The notes: a model not told the origin generated them from the sequence alone. A DNA stretch of 64,000 nt from Paenibacillus endophyticus (GCF_014192395.1 NZ_JACHXW010000011.1:138816-202815); one strand, 5' to 3'; positions 1 to 9,260 are shown, counted from the stretch's first letter. Numbers and translations are program-made.

Positions 1-80
1 CAGCCCTCGCTGTCTACCTTCATAATCCCTATGAGCTGATTTCCAGCCCTCGCTGTCTACCTTCATATTCCTATGAGCTG
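1..80. repeat. Short tandem repeat overlapping the purN stop codon
   Basis: Two near-identical copies (1-38 and 44-80) lie head to tail with a 43-base period. Read in the purN direction, the copy at 80-44 starts in the last serine codons of purN and includes its TAG stop; the next copy lies wholly downstream. The array may continue past the window edge towards the expected purH. Confidence 0.85.
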
Positions 81-685
81 CTCACTCGCACATGCCGTCC
101 ATCCAGCGTCACACGCCCCTGCGCGATCCGCTGAATGACGCCCGGCAGCAGCGCCTGCTCGGCTGCATGAATGCGCACGGCGAGCGAGTCTTCCGTATCC
201 TCGTCCGCTACTTCAACTACACGCTGCGCGATAATCGGCCCGCTGTCCATGCCCCCGTCCACATAGTGGACGGTAACGCCCGTCAGCTTAACGCCGTATG
301 CGAGCGCCTGCTGGATGGCGTTCACGCCGGGGAATGCCGGCAGCAGCGCCGGATGGATGTTAATCATCCGCCCGTAAAACGGCTCAACGAGTACCGACGT
401 GATAATGCGCATATAACCCGCGAGCACGATCAACTCGACGCCGCGGCGCTCGAGCTCGGCGATAATCTCCGCCTCGTACGCCTCGCGAGACGGATATTCC
501 TTTGGCGCGAACAGGAACGTGTCCACGCTTGCTTTCCGTGCGCGCTCCACTACGGGAGCGGCAGGCTTGTCACAAACAAGAAGCTCGATGGTTACATCGA
601 GCTTCCCATTCTGCACCGCATCTATGATCGCTTGGAAGTTGGAGCCTTGTCCCGAAGCGAACACAGCGATGCGAAGTGCTCCCAT
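71..685 (-). CDS. purN: Phosphoribosylglycinamide formyltransferase PurN
   Basis: GAR transformylase transfers a formyl group from 10-formyl-tetrahydrofolate to GAR, the third step of de novo purine synthesis in the cytoplasm. The 204-residue protein has the normal family length. It shows the N-terminal glycine-rich SGQGSNFQAI stretch, the NIHPALLPAFPG segment that carries the conserved Asn and His of the active site, and a later D-S-G-P-I-I motif. Its ATG overlaps the last base of the purM stop (TAATG), so the two genes are probably translationally coupled. The stop codon lies inside a short tandem repeat. It is the last complete gene of the pur operon in this window. Confidence 0.97.
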   Translation of the reverse strand: MGALRIAVFASGQGSNFQAIIDAVQNGKLDVTIELLVCDKPAAPVVERARKASVDTFLFAPKEYPSREAYEAEIIAELERRGVELIVLAGYMRIITSVLVEPFYGRMINIHPALLPAFPGVNAIQQALAYGVKLTGVTVHYVDGGMDSGPIIAQRVVEVADEDTEDSLAVRIHAAEQALLPGVIQRIAQGRVTLDGRHVRVSSS

Positions 686-1728
686 TATACTTCCGCTCCC
701 GTGAAAGTCACGATGCGGCTGCCTTCCGTAACCGTTCCGATACGGTAAGCCTGCTCGCCAAGCTCAGCCGCAATGCGAAGAGCTTCGTTCGCTTGATCAG
801 CCGGCACAACGACAACCAAGCCGATTCCCATATTAAAAGTCGTGAACATATCACGATTTGTAATGCTGCCCTTTGATTGCATCAGGTCGAAGATTGGCAG
901 AATCGGCCATGAGCCGTATTCTACGTCCACGTTCACGCCATCCGGCAATACCCGTGGGATGTTCTCGATAAAGCCGCCGCCCGTAATATGCGCCATGCCT
1001 TTCACTTCTACCTGCTCCACCAGCTTAAGCGCCGATTTCACATAGATGCGGGTTGGTTCGATCAGTACGTCGCCAAGCTTAGCGCCGCCAAGCTCTTCCA
1101 GCTCTTGATCCAGCTTATAGCCGGCATCCTCAAGGAGCAAACGGCGAACAAGCGAGAAGCCGTTGCTGTGAATGCCGCTGGAAGCGAAGCCGATTACCGC
1201 GTCGCCTGCAGCGATCGTCGAGCCGTCGATCATTTTTTTCTTGTCTACGATACCTACGGTGAAGCCTGCGATATCATATTCTCCGCCTTGATACATGCCT
1301 GGCATTTCAGCCGTTTCGCCGCCGATCAGGGAACAGCCCGCTTGCACGCAGCCTTCCGCGATTCCTTTGACGATCGCTTCGATTTTCTCAGGCACGACTT
1401 TGTCGCATGCCAGATAATCCAGGAAGAACAAAGGCTCCGCGCCTTGTACGATAATATCGTTCACGCACATGGCTACGGCATCAATGCCGATCGTGTCATG
1501 CTTGTCCATGGCAAAAGCAAGCTTCAGCTTCGTTCCGACGCCATCCGTTCCAGACACTAGCACAGGCTCATCATACTTGTCCTTGTTCAGGCTGAACAGA
1601 CCGCCGAAGCCGCCTAGCTCTGCCAGCACCTCGGGACGGTATGTCCGCTTCACGTGCTTTTTCATCCGTTCTACCGCTTCGTTGCCTGCCGCGATATCGA
1701 CGCCGGCTTTTTTGTACGCTTCTGACAC
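685..1728 (-). CDS. purM: Phosphoribosylformylglycinamidine cyclo-ligase PurM
   Basis: AIR synthetase closes the imidazole ring, converting FGAM to AIR with ATP. The 347-residue protein is normal length and belongs to the PurM/PurL ATP-binding superfamily. Visible family landmarks are the VSGTDGVGTKLKLAF segment near residue 60, GGETAEMPGMY near 140, and HITGGGFIENIPRVLP near 250. The start is a GTG at 1728 preceded by AAGGAG with a ten-base spacer. The 64-base gap to purF is one of the few non-overlapping junctions in this half of the operon and could fold over the ribosome binding site. Confidence 0.97.
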   Translation of the reverse strand: MSEAYKKAGVDIAAGNEAVERMKKHVKRTYRPEVLAELGGFGGLFSLNKDKYDEPVLVSGTDGVGTKLKLAFAMDKHDTIGIDAVAMCVNDIIVQGAEPLFFLDYLACDKVVPEKIEAIVKGIAEGCVQAGCSLIGGETAEMPGMYQGGEYDIAGFTVGIVDKKKMIDGSTIAAGDAVIGFASSGIHSNGFSLVRRLLLEDAGYKLDQELEELGGAKLGDVLIEPTRIYVKSALKLVEQVEVKGMAHITGGGFIENIPRVLPDGVNVDVEYGSWPILPIFDLMQSKGSITNRDMFTTFNMGIGLVVVVPADQANEALRIAAELGEQAYRIGTVTEGSRIVTFTGAEV

Positions 1729-1792
1729 TCTCGGTCAACTCCTTAACTAATTTAGGAGCATAAACACTCCATGGGTTTTAACATTTATGCGA
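1729..1792 (-). promoter_or_regulatory. purF-purM junction with competing hairpins at the ribosome binding site
   Basis: In the transcript a CTCC (about 1767-1770) can pair with a GGAG upstream of it or with the GGAG Shine-Dalgarno of purM downstream. The pairings are mutually exclusive. A role in setting purM translation is inference; the stems are short. Confidence 0.3.
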
Positions 1793-3277
1793 TTAACAGC
1801 TGCAGCTCTTGTCCGATTCTTCGTTAACCGGCGTTGGGTAGTCATTGTCGAAGCAAGCCAGGCACATGCCGCGATTGTATGCTCCGTCATTGCCGCCAAC
1901 TGAATCAACAAAGCCCTGATCACTCAAAAAGGATAATGAATCCGCGTTGATCTGCTTGCGAATCTCCTCTACCGTACGGTAAGAAGCGATAAGCTCCTTG
2001 CGGTCCGGCGTATCGATGCCGTAATAGCAAGGGTTTTTGAAAGGCGGCGACGTAATCCGCACATGCACTTCAGTCGCACCTGCTTCACGAAGCAGGTTTA
2101 CGATGCGAAGCGATGTCGTTCCGCGCACGATCGAATCATCGATCATTACGACACGTTTGCCTTCCACTACTTTGCGCACGGCGGACAGCTTCATTTTGAC
2201 ACCCTTCTCGCGAAGCTCTTGGGAAGGCTGGATGAACGTCCGGCCGGTATATTTGTTTTTGATGAGGCCAAGCTCATATGGAATACCCGTTTGCTCCGCA
2301 TAGCCGATTGCCGCCGAAATACTCGAATCGGGCACGCCCGTTACGATATCCGCATCGACAAAAGACTCTGAAGCGAGCTGGCGGCCCATACGCTTGCGCG
2401 CCATATGAATGTTAATGCCGTTAATATCGCTGTCCGGACGGGCGAAATAAATATACTCCATCGCACAGGTCGCACGTCGTTCAACCTCGGCATAACGCGT
2501 CTCGCGCATGCCATCCGCATCCAGTATGAGAAGCTCGCCTGGCTGGACGTCACGCTCGTACACTGCACCGATCGTCTCGAACGCGCAAGACTCCGATGAG
2601 AACACGTAGCCGTCGCCGATTCGGCCCATTACGAGCGGACGCAAGCCATGCGGATCAGACGCGACAAGCAGCTTGTCATTCGTCATGATCAGGAATGCGA
2701 AACCGCCGACAATGCGCTGCAAAGCTTCCTTGGCAGCCGTCTCAAAGTCCTTCGAGGAACGGGCGATGAGATGGGCAATAACTTCGGTATCACTTGATGT
2801 TTGGAAAATCGAACCCGACATTTCAAGCTCTTTGCGAATTTCCGGCGCATTTACGATATTCCCGTTCGTAGCAACCGCTAGGTCGCCGTCACGGTAGCGG
2901 AATATAAGTGGCTGCGCATTGGCAAGCTTGCTCTCTCCCGCAGTGGAGTAACGGACATGGCCGATGGAGCGGTCACCTGCAAGAATATCCAGATTGTCCT
3001 TGTTGAATACTTCTTTAACAAGACCCATGCCGCGGTGATACGCGAACTTGTTGCCGTTTTTCGTATCAACCGTACAGATCCCCGCGCTTTCCTCGCCGCG
3101 GTGCTGAAGCGCATGGAGCCCGTAATAGGATAGGTTGGACGCTTCAGGGAGATTAAATACCCCGAAGACGCCGCATTCTTCACGCAATTTGTCAAAAATA
3201 TCGTCACGGCCAATGCCTTCGTTATAATGGTCGCCCGTCCATAACAAAGGCTCCTGTCTTATTTGCTCATCAGACAT
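1793..3277 (-). CDS. purF: Amidophosphoribosyltransferase PurF
   Basis: PurF catalyses the committed first step of purine synthesis, making phosphoribosylamine from PRPP and glutamine. The 494-residue protein starts with a propeptide of about 34 residues before the nucleophile Cys35 of ECGVFGVF, which is longer than the 11-residue propeptide known for B. subtilis PurF. The PRPP-binding segment VVMIDDSIVRGTT is present near residue 350. Cysteines at ATCAME, KNPCYYG and GMCLACF match the [4Fe-4S] ligands of the oxygen-sensitive B. subtilis type. The start overlaps the end of purL by 19 bases and has an AAGGA ribosome binding site inside purL. Confidence 0.97.
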   Translation of the reverse strand: MSDEQIRQEPLLWTGDHYNEGIGRDDIFDKLREECGVFGVFNLPEASNLSYYGLHALQHRGEESAGICTVDTKNGNKFAYHRGMGLVKEVFNKDNLDILAGDRSIGHVRYSTAGESKLANAQPLIFRYRDGDLAVATNGNIVNAPEIRKELEMSGSIFQTSSDTEVIAHLIARSSKDFETAAKEALQRIVGGFAFLIMTNDKLLVASDPHGLRPLVMGRIGDGYVFSSESCAFETIGAVYERDVQPGELLILDADGMRETRYAEVERRATCAMEYIYFARPDSDINGINIHMARKRMGRQLASESFVDADIVTGVPDSSISAAIGYAEQTGIPYELGLIKNKYTGRTFIQPSQELREKGVKMKLSAVRKVVEGKRVVMIDDSIVRGTTSLRIVNLLREAGATEVHVRITSPPFKNPCYYGIDTPDRKELIASYRTVEEIRKQINADSLSFLSDQGFVDSVGGNDGAYNRGMCLACFDNDYPTPVNEESDKSCSC

Positions 3278-5505
3278 GGAATCGCATCCTTCCAGACCTT
3301 CTCCAGTTGTGTTACCGGCGCCTGAATGCCGGCTTTTCCGTTTACGCTTATGGTCAGGCTGCTGCCTTTAACTGTACCGATTTGAGTGTGAACAACGCCT
3401 TGCTCCGACAGCTTCGCTTGCAATGCCGCAGCATTCTCCGGCTTAGCCGAAAGAAGGATGCGGGATTGCGATTCGCTGAACAACAGGTGATCCGCGCGCA
3501 GGTCTGATGCCAAAGCGACTTCCGCGCCAAGGCGTCCGCTGATGCAGGATTCCGCTACAGCAACTGCGATTCCGCCTTCGGACAAGTCATGCGCCGAAGC
3601 GACTAGACCGCCTTGGATCGCGCCAAGCACGGCATCCAAAACTTTTTTCTCCGTTGCCAGATCAATTTCTGGAGGACGGCCAGCAGCCCCTCCTTGCAGG
3701 ACGTATTGCAGTTCGCTTCCGCCAAGTTCCGCTTTCGTCTCGCCTACGAGAATAATGACGTCGCCTTCTGCTTTGAAGCCTTGCGTCGTAATGTGGTCAA
3801 TGTCATGCACGAGGCCAACCATGCCGATTACCGGTGTCGGGAAGATCGCACCTTTGGCATTCTCGTTGTACAAGCTCACGTTGCCGCCGATGACAGGCGT
3901 GTTCAAGATGACGCAAGCCTCGGACATGCCGTCAGCCGATTTCTCAAGCTGCCAGAACACTTCCGGCTTCTCCGGGTTACCGAAGTTCAGGTTGTCCGTA
4001 ACGGCAAGCGGCTCAGCGCCCGAGCAAACGATGTTGCGGGCTGCTTCGGCAACGGCAATGCGTCCGCCGACTTCTGGATCCAGATATACGTAACGTCCGT
4101 TGCAGTCTGTCGTCATCGCAAGCGCCTTGCGCGTGCCGCGAATCGTCACAACTGCCGCATCGGAGCCCGGTTGAACGGCTGTCGACGTACGAACCATGTA
4201 GTCATATTGATTGTAAACCCACTCTTTGCTCGCAACGGTTGGGGAAGCAAGAACCTTCTCCAGCGCGCCGGTAAGGTCGGTTACTTCTTCGTAAGCCGAA
4301 GTGTCTACCGCAGCATTTTCGCTGTAGTAAGCCGGCTCTTTCGAAGGCTTGTCGTATACAGGGCACTCGTCAACGAGCGCTTTTACCGGCATATCGGCAA
4401 CCTCTTGGCCTTGGTGAAACAAACGAAGACGCCCGTCATCCGTTACTTTACCTACTTTGGCGCAAATAATGCCCCAACGGTCAAAAATTTCTTTGGCTTG
4501 CGCTTCATGCTGTGGCTCTACGACGAAGAGCATACGCTCTTGCGACTCGGAAAGCATCATTTCATAAGGCGTCATGCCCGTTTCGCGCTGCGGCACCTCG
4601 TCGAGGTAAAGCTCAAGGCCGTTGCCCGCTTTGGAAGCCATCTCTGCGCTTGAGCATGTCAAGCCTGCCGCTCCCATGTCTTGAATGCCGAGCACGATAC
4701 CGGAATCGATCAGCTCAAGCGTAGCTTCCATAACCAGCTTCTCCATGAACGGATCGCCGACTTGTACCGCCGTACGCTTCTCTTCGGATTCCTCGGAAAG
4801 CTCAACGGATGCGAACGTAGCACCGTGAATACCGTCGCGGCCAGTTGCAGGACCTACGTAGAATACCGGATTGCCTACCCCTTTAGCCACACCGCGCTGG
4901 ATTTTATCATGATCGATTAGGCCGACGCACATCGCATTAACGAGTGGATTGCCCTCGTAGCTCTCGTCGAACATCACTTCGCCTGCAACCGTCGGGATCC
5001 CGATACAGTTGCCGTAGCCTGCAATGCCGCTAACGACATGCTCGAACAAATATTTAACGCGCTCATTCTCTAGACGTCCGAAGCGCAAGCTGTTCAGCAA
5101 TGCGATTGGACGCGCGCCCATGGAGAAGATGTCGCGGATAATGCCGCCAACGCCCGTTGCCGCGCCTTGGTAAGGCTCAACAGCAGATGGATGGTTATGC
5201 GATTCGATTTTGAATACGACCGCTTGGTTGTCGCCGATATCGACGATGCCCGCGCCTTCGCCCGGTCCCATCAGAACGCGCGGTCCTGTGATTGGGAACT
5301 TTTTGAGAATCGGCTTGGAGTTTTTGTAAGAGCAATGCTCTGACCACATGACGCTGAATACGCCGATTTCCGTGTAGTTGGGCTGACGGCCTAGAAAACC
5401 GCAAATCAGCTCAAACTCATAATCGGATACGCCAAACTGGCTGTAAATCTTTTGCTCGGCAATTTGCTCCGCTGTCGGTTCCTTAGCTGTTAACTGCTGC
5501 GCCAT
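3259..5505 (-). CDS. purL: Phosphoribosylformylglycinamidine synthase subunit PurL
   Basis: This is the small type of FGAM synthetase, which needs separate PurQ (glutaminase) and PurS subunits; all three lie side by side here. The protein has about 748 residues. Near the N-terminus are MWSEHCSYKNSKP and IESHNHPSAVEPYQGAATGVGGIIRDI, both typical of PurL, and a second PurM-like half follows. The ORF is open to 5523, but I take the ATG at 5505 as the start because GGAGGG lies eight bases upstream of it and the protein then begins MAQQL. It overlaps the end of purQ by 23 bases. Confidence 0.97.
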   Translation of the reverse strand: MAQQLTAKEPTAEQIAEQKIYSQFGVSDYEFELICGFLGRQPNYTEIGVFSVMWSEHCSYKNSKPILKKFPITGPRVLMGPGEGAGIVDIGDNQAVVFKIESHNHPSAVEPYQGAATGVGGIIRDIFSMGARPIALLNSLRFGRLENERVKYLFEHVVSGIAGYGNCIGIPTVAGEVMFDESYEGNPLVNAMCVGLIDHDKIQRGVAKGVGNPVFYVGPATGRDGIHGATFASVELSEESEEKRTAVQVGDPFMEKLVMEATLELIDSGIVLGIQDMGAAGLTCSSAEMASKAGNGLELYLDEVPQRETGMTPYEMMLSESQERMLFVVEPQHEAQAKEIFDRWGIICAKVGKVTDDGRLRLFHQGQEVADMPVKALVDECPVYDKPSKEPAYYSENAAVDTSAYEEVTDLTGALEKVLASPTVASKEWVYNQYDYMVRTSTAVQPGSDAAVVTIRGTRKALAMTTDCNGRYVYLDPEVGGRIAVAEAARNIVCSGAEPLAVTDNLNFGNPEKPEVFWQLEKSADGMSEACVILNTPVIGGNVSLYNENAKGAIFPTPVIGMVGLVHDIDHITTQGFKAEGDVIILVGETKAELGGSELQYVLQGGAAGRPPEIDLATEKKVLDAVLGAIQGGLVASAHDLSEGGIAVAVAESCISGRLGAEVALASDLRADHLLFSESQSRILLSAKPENAAALQAKLSEQGVVHTQIGTVKGSSLTISVNGKAGIQAPVTQLEKVWKDAIPCLMSK

Positions 5506-6178
5506 GTTGTTCCCTCCATGCATTCAAAATCGATGTAAACATCCGCTTTCCGTCTTCCGAGCCGAGCAATTGATCAATCGCGCGCTCTGGGTGAGGCATC
5601 ATTCCTACTACGTTTCCTGCTTTGTTGCTGATTCCCGCGATGTTCTCAACGGAACCGTTCGGGTTCGTGTCGCCTGCGTAGCGGAACACGATTTGGTCAT
5701 TCGCTTTAAGCTCGGCAAGCGTTGCGTCGTCGCAATAGTAATTGCCTTCGCCGTGTGCGATTGGAATATTAATAATCTCGCCTTGCGAGTATTGGTTTGT
5801 GAATGCCGTGCTGCTGTTTACCACTTCAAGAGGAGCTTGATGGCAGCGGAACTTCAGACCGTTGTTGCGGATCAAGGCGCCTGGCAGAAGGCCGGCTTCC
5901 GTCAAAATTTGGAACCCGTTGCAAATGCCCAAAATAAACTTGCCTGCTTCGGCCGCTTTTTGCACTTCGCCCATGACAGCCGCGAATTGCGCGATTGCGC
6001 CGCAGCGCAGGTAGTCGCCGTAGGAGAAGCCTCCCGGCACTAGAATTGCATCATACGCGGACAAGTCCGTAGCTGTATGCCATACATAGTCAACCGACTG
6101 GCCGATGGTGTCTTCGACGGCTTTGTAGCAATCGATGTCACAGTTGGAGCCAGGAAATACGAGTACCGCAAACTTCAT
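5483..6178 (-). CDS. purQ: Phosphoribosylformylglycinamidine synthase subunit PurQ
   Basis: PurQ is the class I glutamine amidotransferase subunit that feeds ammonia to PurL. The protein starts MKFAVLVFPGSNCD, has the catalytic cysteine in ILGICNGFQ near residue 86 and the His/Glu pair in GMMPHPERA near the C-terminus. The start at 6178 is favoured over an upstream in-frame ATG because GGAGGG sits eight bases before it. The gene begins four bases after the purS stop and overlaps purL at the other end, which fits equal production of the complex subunits. Confidence 0.97.
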   Translation of the reverse strand: MKFAVLVFPGSNCDIDCYKAVEDTIGQSVDYVWHTATDLSAYDAILVPGGFSYGDYLRCGAIAQFAAVMGEVQKAAEAGKFILGICNGFQILTEAGLLPGALIRNNGLKFRCHQAPLEVVNSSTAFTNQYSQGEIINIPIAHGEGNYYCDDATLAELKANDQIVFRYAGDTNPNGSVENIAGISNKAGNVVGMMPHPERAIDQLLGSEDGKRMFTSILNAWREQHGAAVNS

Positions 6179-6182
6179 CGTC

Positions 6183-6425
6183 TTAACCCTCCAGTTCAAA
6201 ACGGAAATCTTCTACAACCGTGTTCGCGAACAGCTTTTCGCACATCGCTTTGATGCGTACTTCCGCTTCAGCGCGGTCAGCCGTATCTAGCTCAAGCTCC
6301 AAATATTTGCCGATGCGTACTTTTTCGACTTCGGAGAAGCCCAGTGTGTGAAGCGCGCCTTGTACAGCGGTTCCTTGTGGATCCAAAACGTTTTGCTTGA
6401 TGGTGACGTAGACGGTTGCCTTCAT
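6183..6425 (-). CDS. purS: Phosphoribosylformylglycinamidine synthase subunit PurS
   Basis: PurS is the small (80-residue) structural subunit of the three-part FGAM synthetase and bridges PurQ and PurL. The sequence MKATVYVTIKQNVLDPQG followed by VQGALHTLGF is typical of the family. A strong ribosome binding site (AGGAGG, seven bases before the ATG) precedes it. That matters because purS is the first gene after the 620-base gap that separates the purE-K-B-C half of the operon from the rest. Confidence 0.97.
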   Translation of the reverse strand: MKATVYVTIKQNVLDPQGTAVQGALHTLGFSEVEKVRIGKYLELELDTADRAEAEVRIKAMCEKLFANTVVEDFRFELEG

Positions 6426-7045
6426 AATAGCCTCCTGAAAATGTGGGTTTTTTTCGCGGCGGATTTATTGGTCAAAATGTGATGGCCGCTCGGGCGCGGG
6501 AGTTATTGCCTACGCCGCTATTGAAGCCGGGAAATCTGATTACACCGCTTAGCGGTTATTTCCCGGTCTTCAAGAAGCGATCGCTGTCGCTCTCCGGCAA
6601 CAACTTCCCGCTCTCCGAGCTCCCACATTCTGCAATAAAAACCTTTGCGAGTGTGGTCGGTGAAGCAATGGTGGTGGCCGCGCTGTCGCTGGCCACTTGG
6701 AACCTACGTGCTAAGTGCTAAGCGGTGGCCGCGCTGTCGCTGGCCACTTGGAGCCAACGTGCTAAGTGCTAAGTACTAAGTTCTGGCTACCGAGAACTTG
6801 TGTGATTGACCTGCGCTTCCGCTGGCCATTATTGATTGCTGCAGCCCTGCGCTTTCACTCAGGCTGCCTTTGTATGGGGTGCAGCAGCGCTCTCGCTGGC
6901 TGCCTGCCTGTGAAGGCATGCGCTTCCGCGCCCCTATATCAGCGTCTTCGCTCGCGCTCGACGTTTTTAAAAAAGTTACTACCTGCTGCAGGCAGCAGGC
7001 TGTGCGATAACGGCCATTATTACCGTTAGTTTAACCCAAAACTCC
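6426..7045 (-). other. 620-base non-coding gap in the pur operon with many micro-hairpins
   Basis: I find no credible gene here. In the transcript the motif GCG-NNAG-CGC (stem GCG/CGC, loop ending AG), or close variants, recurs several times, for example GCGGAAGCGC, GCGAGAGCGC, GTGAAAGCGC and GCGACAGCGC (twice). A larger hairpin lies at about 6526-6566, with GGGAAAT pairing with ATTTCCC and ACCGCT with AGCGGT inside it. A 51-base direct repeat is also present. No terminator with a U tract or obvious promoter was found, so read-through into purS is likely. Confidence 0.6.
6673..6773. repeat. Tandem direct repeat, 51-base period
   Basis: Copies at 6673-6722 and 6724-6773 differ at two positions. 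Each contains the palindrome GTGGCC...GGCCAC around a GCGCTGTCGC core and ends with two CTAAG steps. It lies in the purC-purS gap. Confidence 0.9.
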
Positions 7046-7942
7046 CTACAACTCCACGCCAGTCAAACGGCGGTAAATATCGCGATAACGGGCTGTCGTT
7101 TCCGCTACAACCTCATCCGGCAAAGGTGCAGGCTTGCTGTCGCGGTCCCAATCGGAGCCGAGCAAGTACGTGCGCACCGGCTCTTTGTCCATGCTATCGA
7201 TCTCGATATCGAGCGCATAATTGCCTTCCGCCCAGAAGCGCGAGGAATCCGGCGTGAAGATTTCGTCGATCAACACGACTTTACCATCGATCAGCCCGAA
7301 TTCGAACTTGCAATCCGCGAGAATGATGCCATGCTCGGCGCAGTAGCCGTGAGCGAACTCGAACAGCTTGATGCTGCGGTCGCGAAGCTCTTCTGCAAGC
7401 TCGCTACCTACCATTTCGGCCATCTTCTCGAACGGAATGTCCTCGTCATGACCAACATCGTTTTTCGCCGCTGGCGTAAAGATCGGAGCTGGAAAACGTT
7501 CGTTTTTGCGAAGGCCCTCAGGAAGGGCGATACCGTTAATTGCAGACGTTTGCTGATACTGCCTCCAGCCGCCGCCCGTGATGTAGCCGCGCACGACGCA
7601 TTCGATATCGATGCGTTCCGCTTTGCGGGTAACCATGATACGGTTTTTGAGCAGCTCAGGTTCCGTAACGAGTGCCCCAAGCTTCTCCACGTCGGTATGA
7701 ACGACGTGATTCACTTGGATATCAGCCGTTTGCTCGAACCAATACGCCGATAGGCGGTTAAGCACATTGCCTTTGTCCGGAACGGCCGGGTCAAGCACAT
7801 AATCGAAGGCCGAGATGCGGTCCGTCACGACGATCAGGAAATGCTCCCCAAGATCGTAAAGCTCGCGAACCTTGCCTTTGTAAATAAGCGGAGCTTTTAT
7901 ATAATCGACAGCCGTCGATAATGCTTGCGATGTTGCGCTCAT
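7046..7942 (-). CDS. purC: Phosphoribosylaminoimidazole-succinocarboxamide synthase PurC
   Basis: SAICAR synthetase joins aspartate to CAIR with ATP. The protein has 298 residues, the longer SAICAR-synthetase type rather than the roughly 240-residue B. subtilis form. Family landmarks are IYKGKVRELYDLG near residue 20, VTDRISAFDYVL near 40, IECVVRGYITGGGW near 115 and LIDEIFTPDSSRFW near 220. It begins 15 bases after the purB stop. The next gene in the operon (purS) follows only after a long non-coding gap. Confidence 0.97.
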   Translation of the reverse strand: MSATSQALSTAVDYIKAPLIYKGKVRELYDLGEHFLIVVTDRISAFDYVLDPAVPDKGNVLNRLSAYWFEQTADIQVNHVVHTDVEKLGALVTEPELLKNRIMVTRKAERIDIECVVRGYITGGGWRQYQQTSAINGIALPEGLRKNERFPAPIFTPAAKNDVGHDEDIPFEKMAEMVGSELAEELRDRSIKLFEFAHGYCAEHGIILADCKFEFGLIDGKVVLIDEIFTPDSSRFWAEGNYALDIEIDSMDKEPVRTYLLGSDWDRDSKPAPLPDEVVAETTARYRDIYRRLTGVEL

Positions 7943-7957
7943 CAGGCCAGCCTCCCT

Positions 7958-9253
7958 TTAGATCAATCCTAAACGTGTGAAAATCGTATCCACATGCTTC
8001 AAGTGCCAAGCCGGGTTGAAGCAATCGTCAATCTCTTCTGTGGACAACACGCTTGTAATTTCCTCGGTCTCGCCGATGATATCGCGGAATTGGCGCTGTG
8101 TTTCCCATGCTTGCATCGCGCGCGGCTGTACCGTATCGTATGCTTTCTCGCGGCTGAAGCCTTTGTCGATCAGCTTCGTCAGTACGCGGCCCGAGAACGG
8201 CACGCCGTACGTTGCTTGCATGTTCCGCTTCATGTTCTCCGGGAACACTTGCAGGTTGTTGATGATATTGCCGAGGCGGTTCAGCATGTAGTTCAGAAGC
8301 ATCGTCGCATCCGGCAAAATAATCCGTTCAACCGAAGAATGGCTAATATCGCGTTCATGCCAAAGCGCAATGTTTTCGTAAGCTGTAACCATATGTCCGC
8401 GAATGACGCGCGACAAGCCGGAGATGTTCTCGCAGCCGATCGGATTGCGTTTGTGTGGCATTGCGGATGAACCTTTTTGGCCCTTCGCGAACGGCTCTTC
8501 GACTTCGCGGAATTCGCTCTTCTGCAAAGCGCGAATCTCGGTTGCGAATTTATCAAGCGACGAAGCGACAAGCGCAAGTGTTGCCATATATTCAGCATGA
8601 CGGTCGCGCTGCAGCGTTTGAGTCGAGATTGGGGCAGCGGTAATGCCAAGCTTGTTGCAGACGAATTCTTCCACGAACGGATCGATGTCAGCGAATGTGC
8701 CTACGGCGCCGGACATTTTACCAAACTGCACGTTGTCTGCCGCATGGTGGAAACGCTCCAGGTTACGCTTCATTTCCTCGTACCATAGCGCCATCTTGAG
8801 ACCGAAAGTTGTCGGCTGCGCATGAACGCCGTGCGTACGGCCCATCATTGGCGTGTCTTTATATTGAAGGGCTTTGTCCTTCAGAATTTCGATGAAGCGC
8901 TCAATATCTTTTACAAGAATCGCATTGGCTTGCAGCAAAAGGTAACCGATAGCCGTATCCACAACGTCTGTCGAAGTCAGGCCGTAGTGAACCCATTTGC
9001 CTTCCGGACCTGCTTTCTCGGATACCGCGCGCGTAAACGCGATGACGTCATGGCGAGTGTCCTGCTCGATTTCGTAAATGCGATCAATGTCGAAGTCAGC
9101 GGACGCGCGAAGCGCAACAACGTCTTCCTTCGGAATAATGCCCAGCTCGGACCAAGCCTCGCATGCGCAAAGCTCAACCTCCAGCCATGCTCTAAATTTG
9201 TTTTCTTCTGTCCAAATCGCTCTCATTTCCGGTCTGCTGTAACGCTCTAACAT
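7958..9253 (-). CDS. purB: Adenylosuccinate lyase PurB
   Basis: PurB cleaves SAICAR in the de novo pathway and adenylosuccinate in AMP synthesis, releasing fumarate each time. The 431-residue protein has the fumarase/aspartase superfamily signature GSSAMPHKRNPI near residue 262 with the flexible catalytic loop. MMGRTHGVHAQPTTFG near residue 136 and HYGLTSTDVVDTA near 88 are also characteristic. It starts seven bases after purK and is tightly coupled to purC downstream. Confidence 0.97.
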   Translation of the reverse strand: MLERYSRPEMRAIWTEENKFRAWLEVELCACEAWSELGIIPKEDVVALRASADFDIDRIYEIEQDTRHDVIAFTRAVSEKAGPEGKWVHYGLTSTDVVDTAIGYLLLQANAILVKDIERFIEILKDKALQYKDTPMMGRTHGVHAQPTTFGLKMALWYEEMKRNLERFHHAADNVQFGKMSGAVGTFADIDPFVEEFVCNKLGITAAPISTQTLQRDRHAEYMATLALVASSLDKFATEIRALQKSEFREVEEPFAKGQKGSSAMPHKRNPIGCENISGLSRVIRGHMVTAYENIALWHERDISHSSVERIILPDATMLLNYMLNRLGNIINNLQVFPENMKRNMQATYGVPFSGRVLTKLIDKGFSREKAYDTVQPRAMQAWETQRQFRDIIGETEEITSVLSTEEIDDCFNPAWHLKHVDTIFTRLGLI

Positions 9254-9260
9254 GAATCAT

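Noticed and set aside
3613..4653. Long plus-strand open frame (346 codons) opposite purL
   Set aside because: purL on the other strand has clear family motifs throughout; the opposite frame has no ribosome binding site or recognisable domain.
6443..7029. Two plus-strand frames in the purC-purS gap
   Set aside because: No ribosome binding site, no recognisable domain, and they run through tandem repeats.
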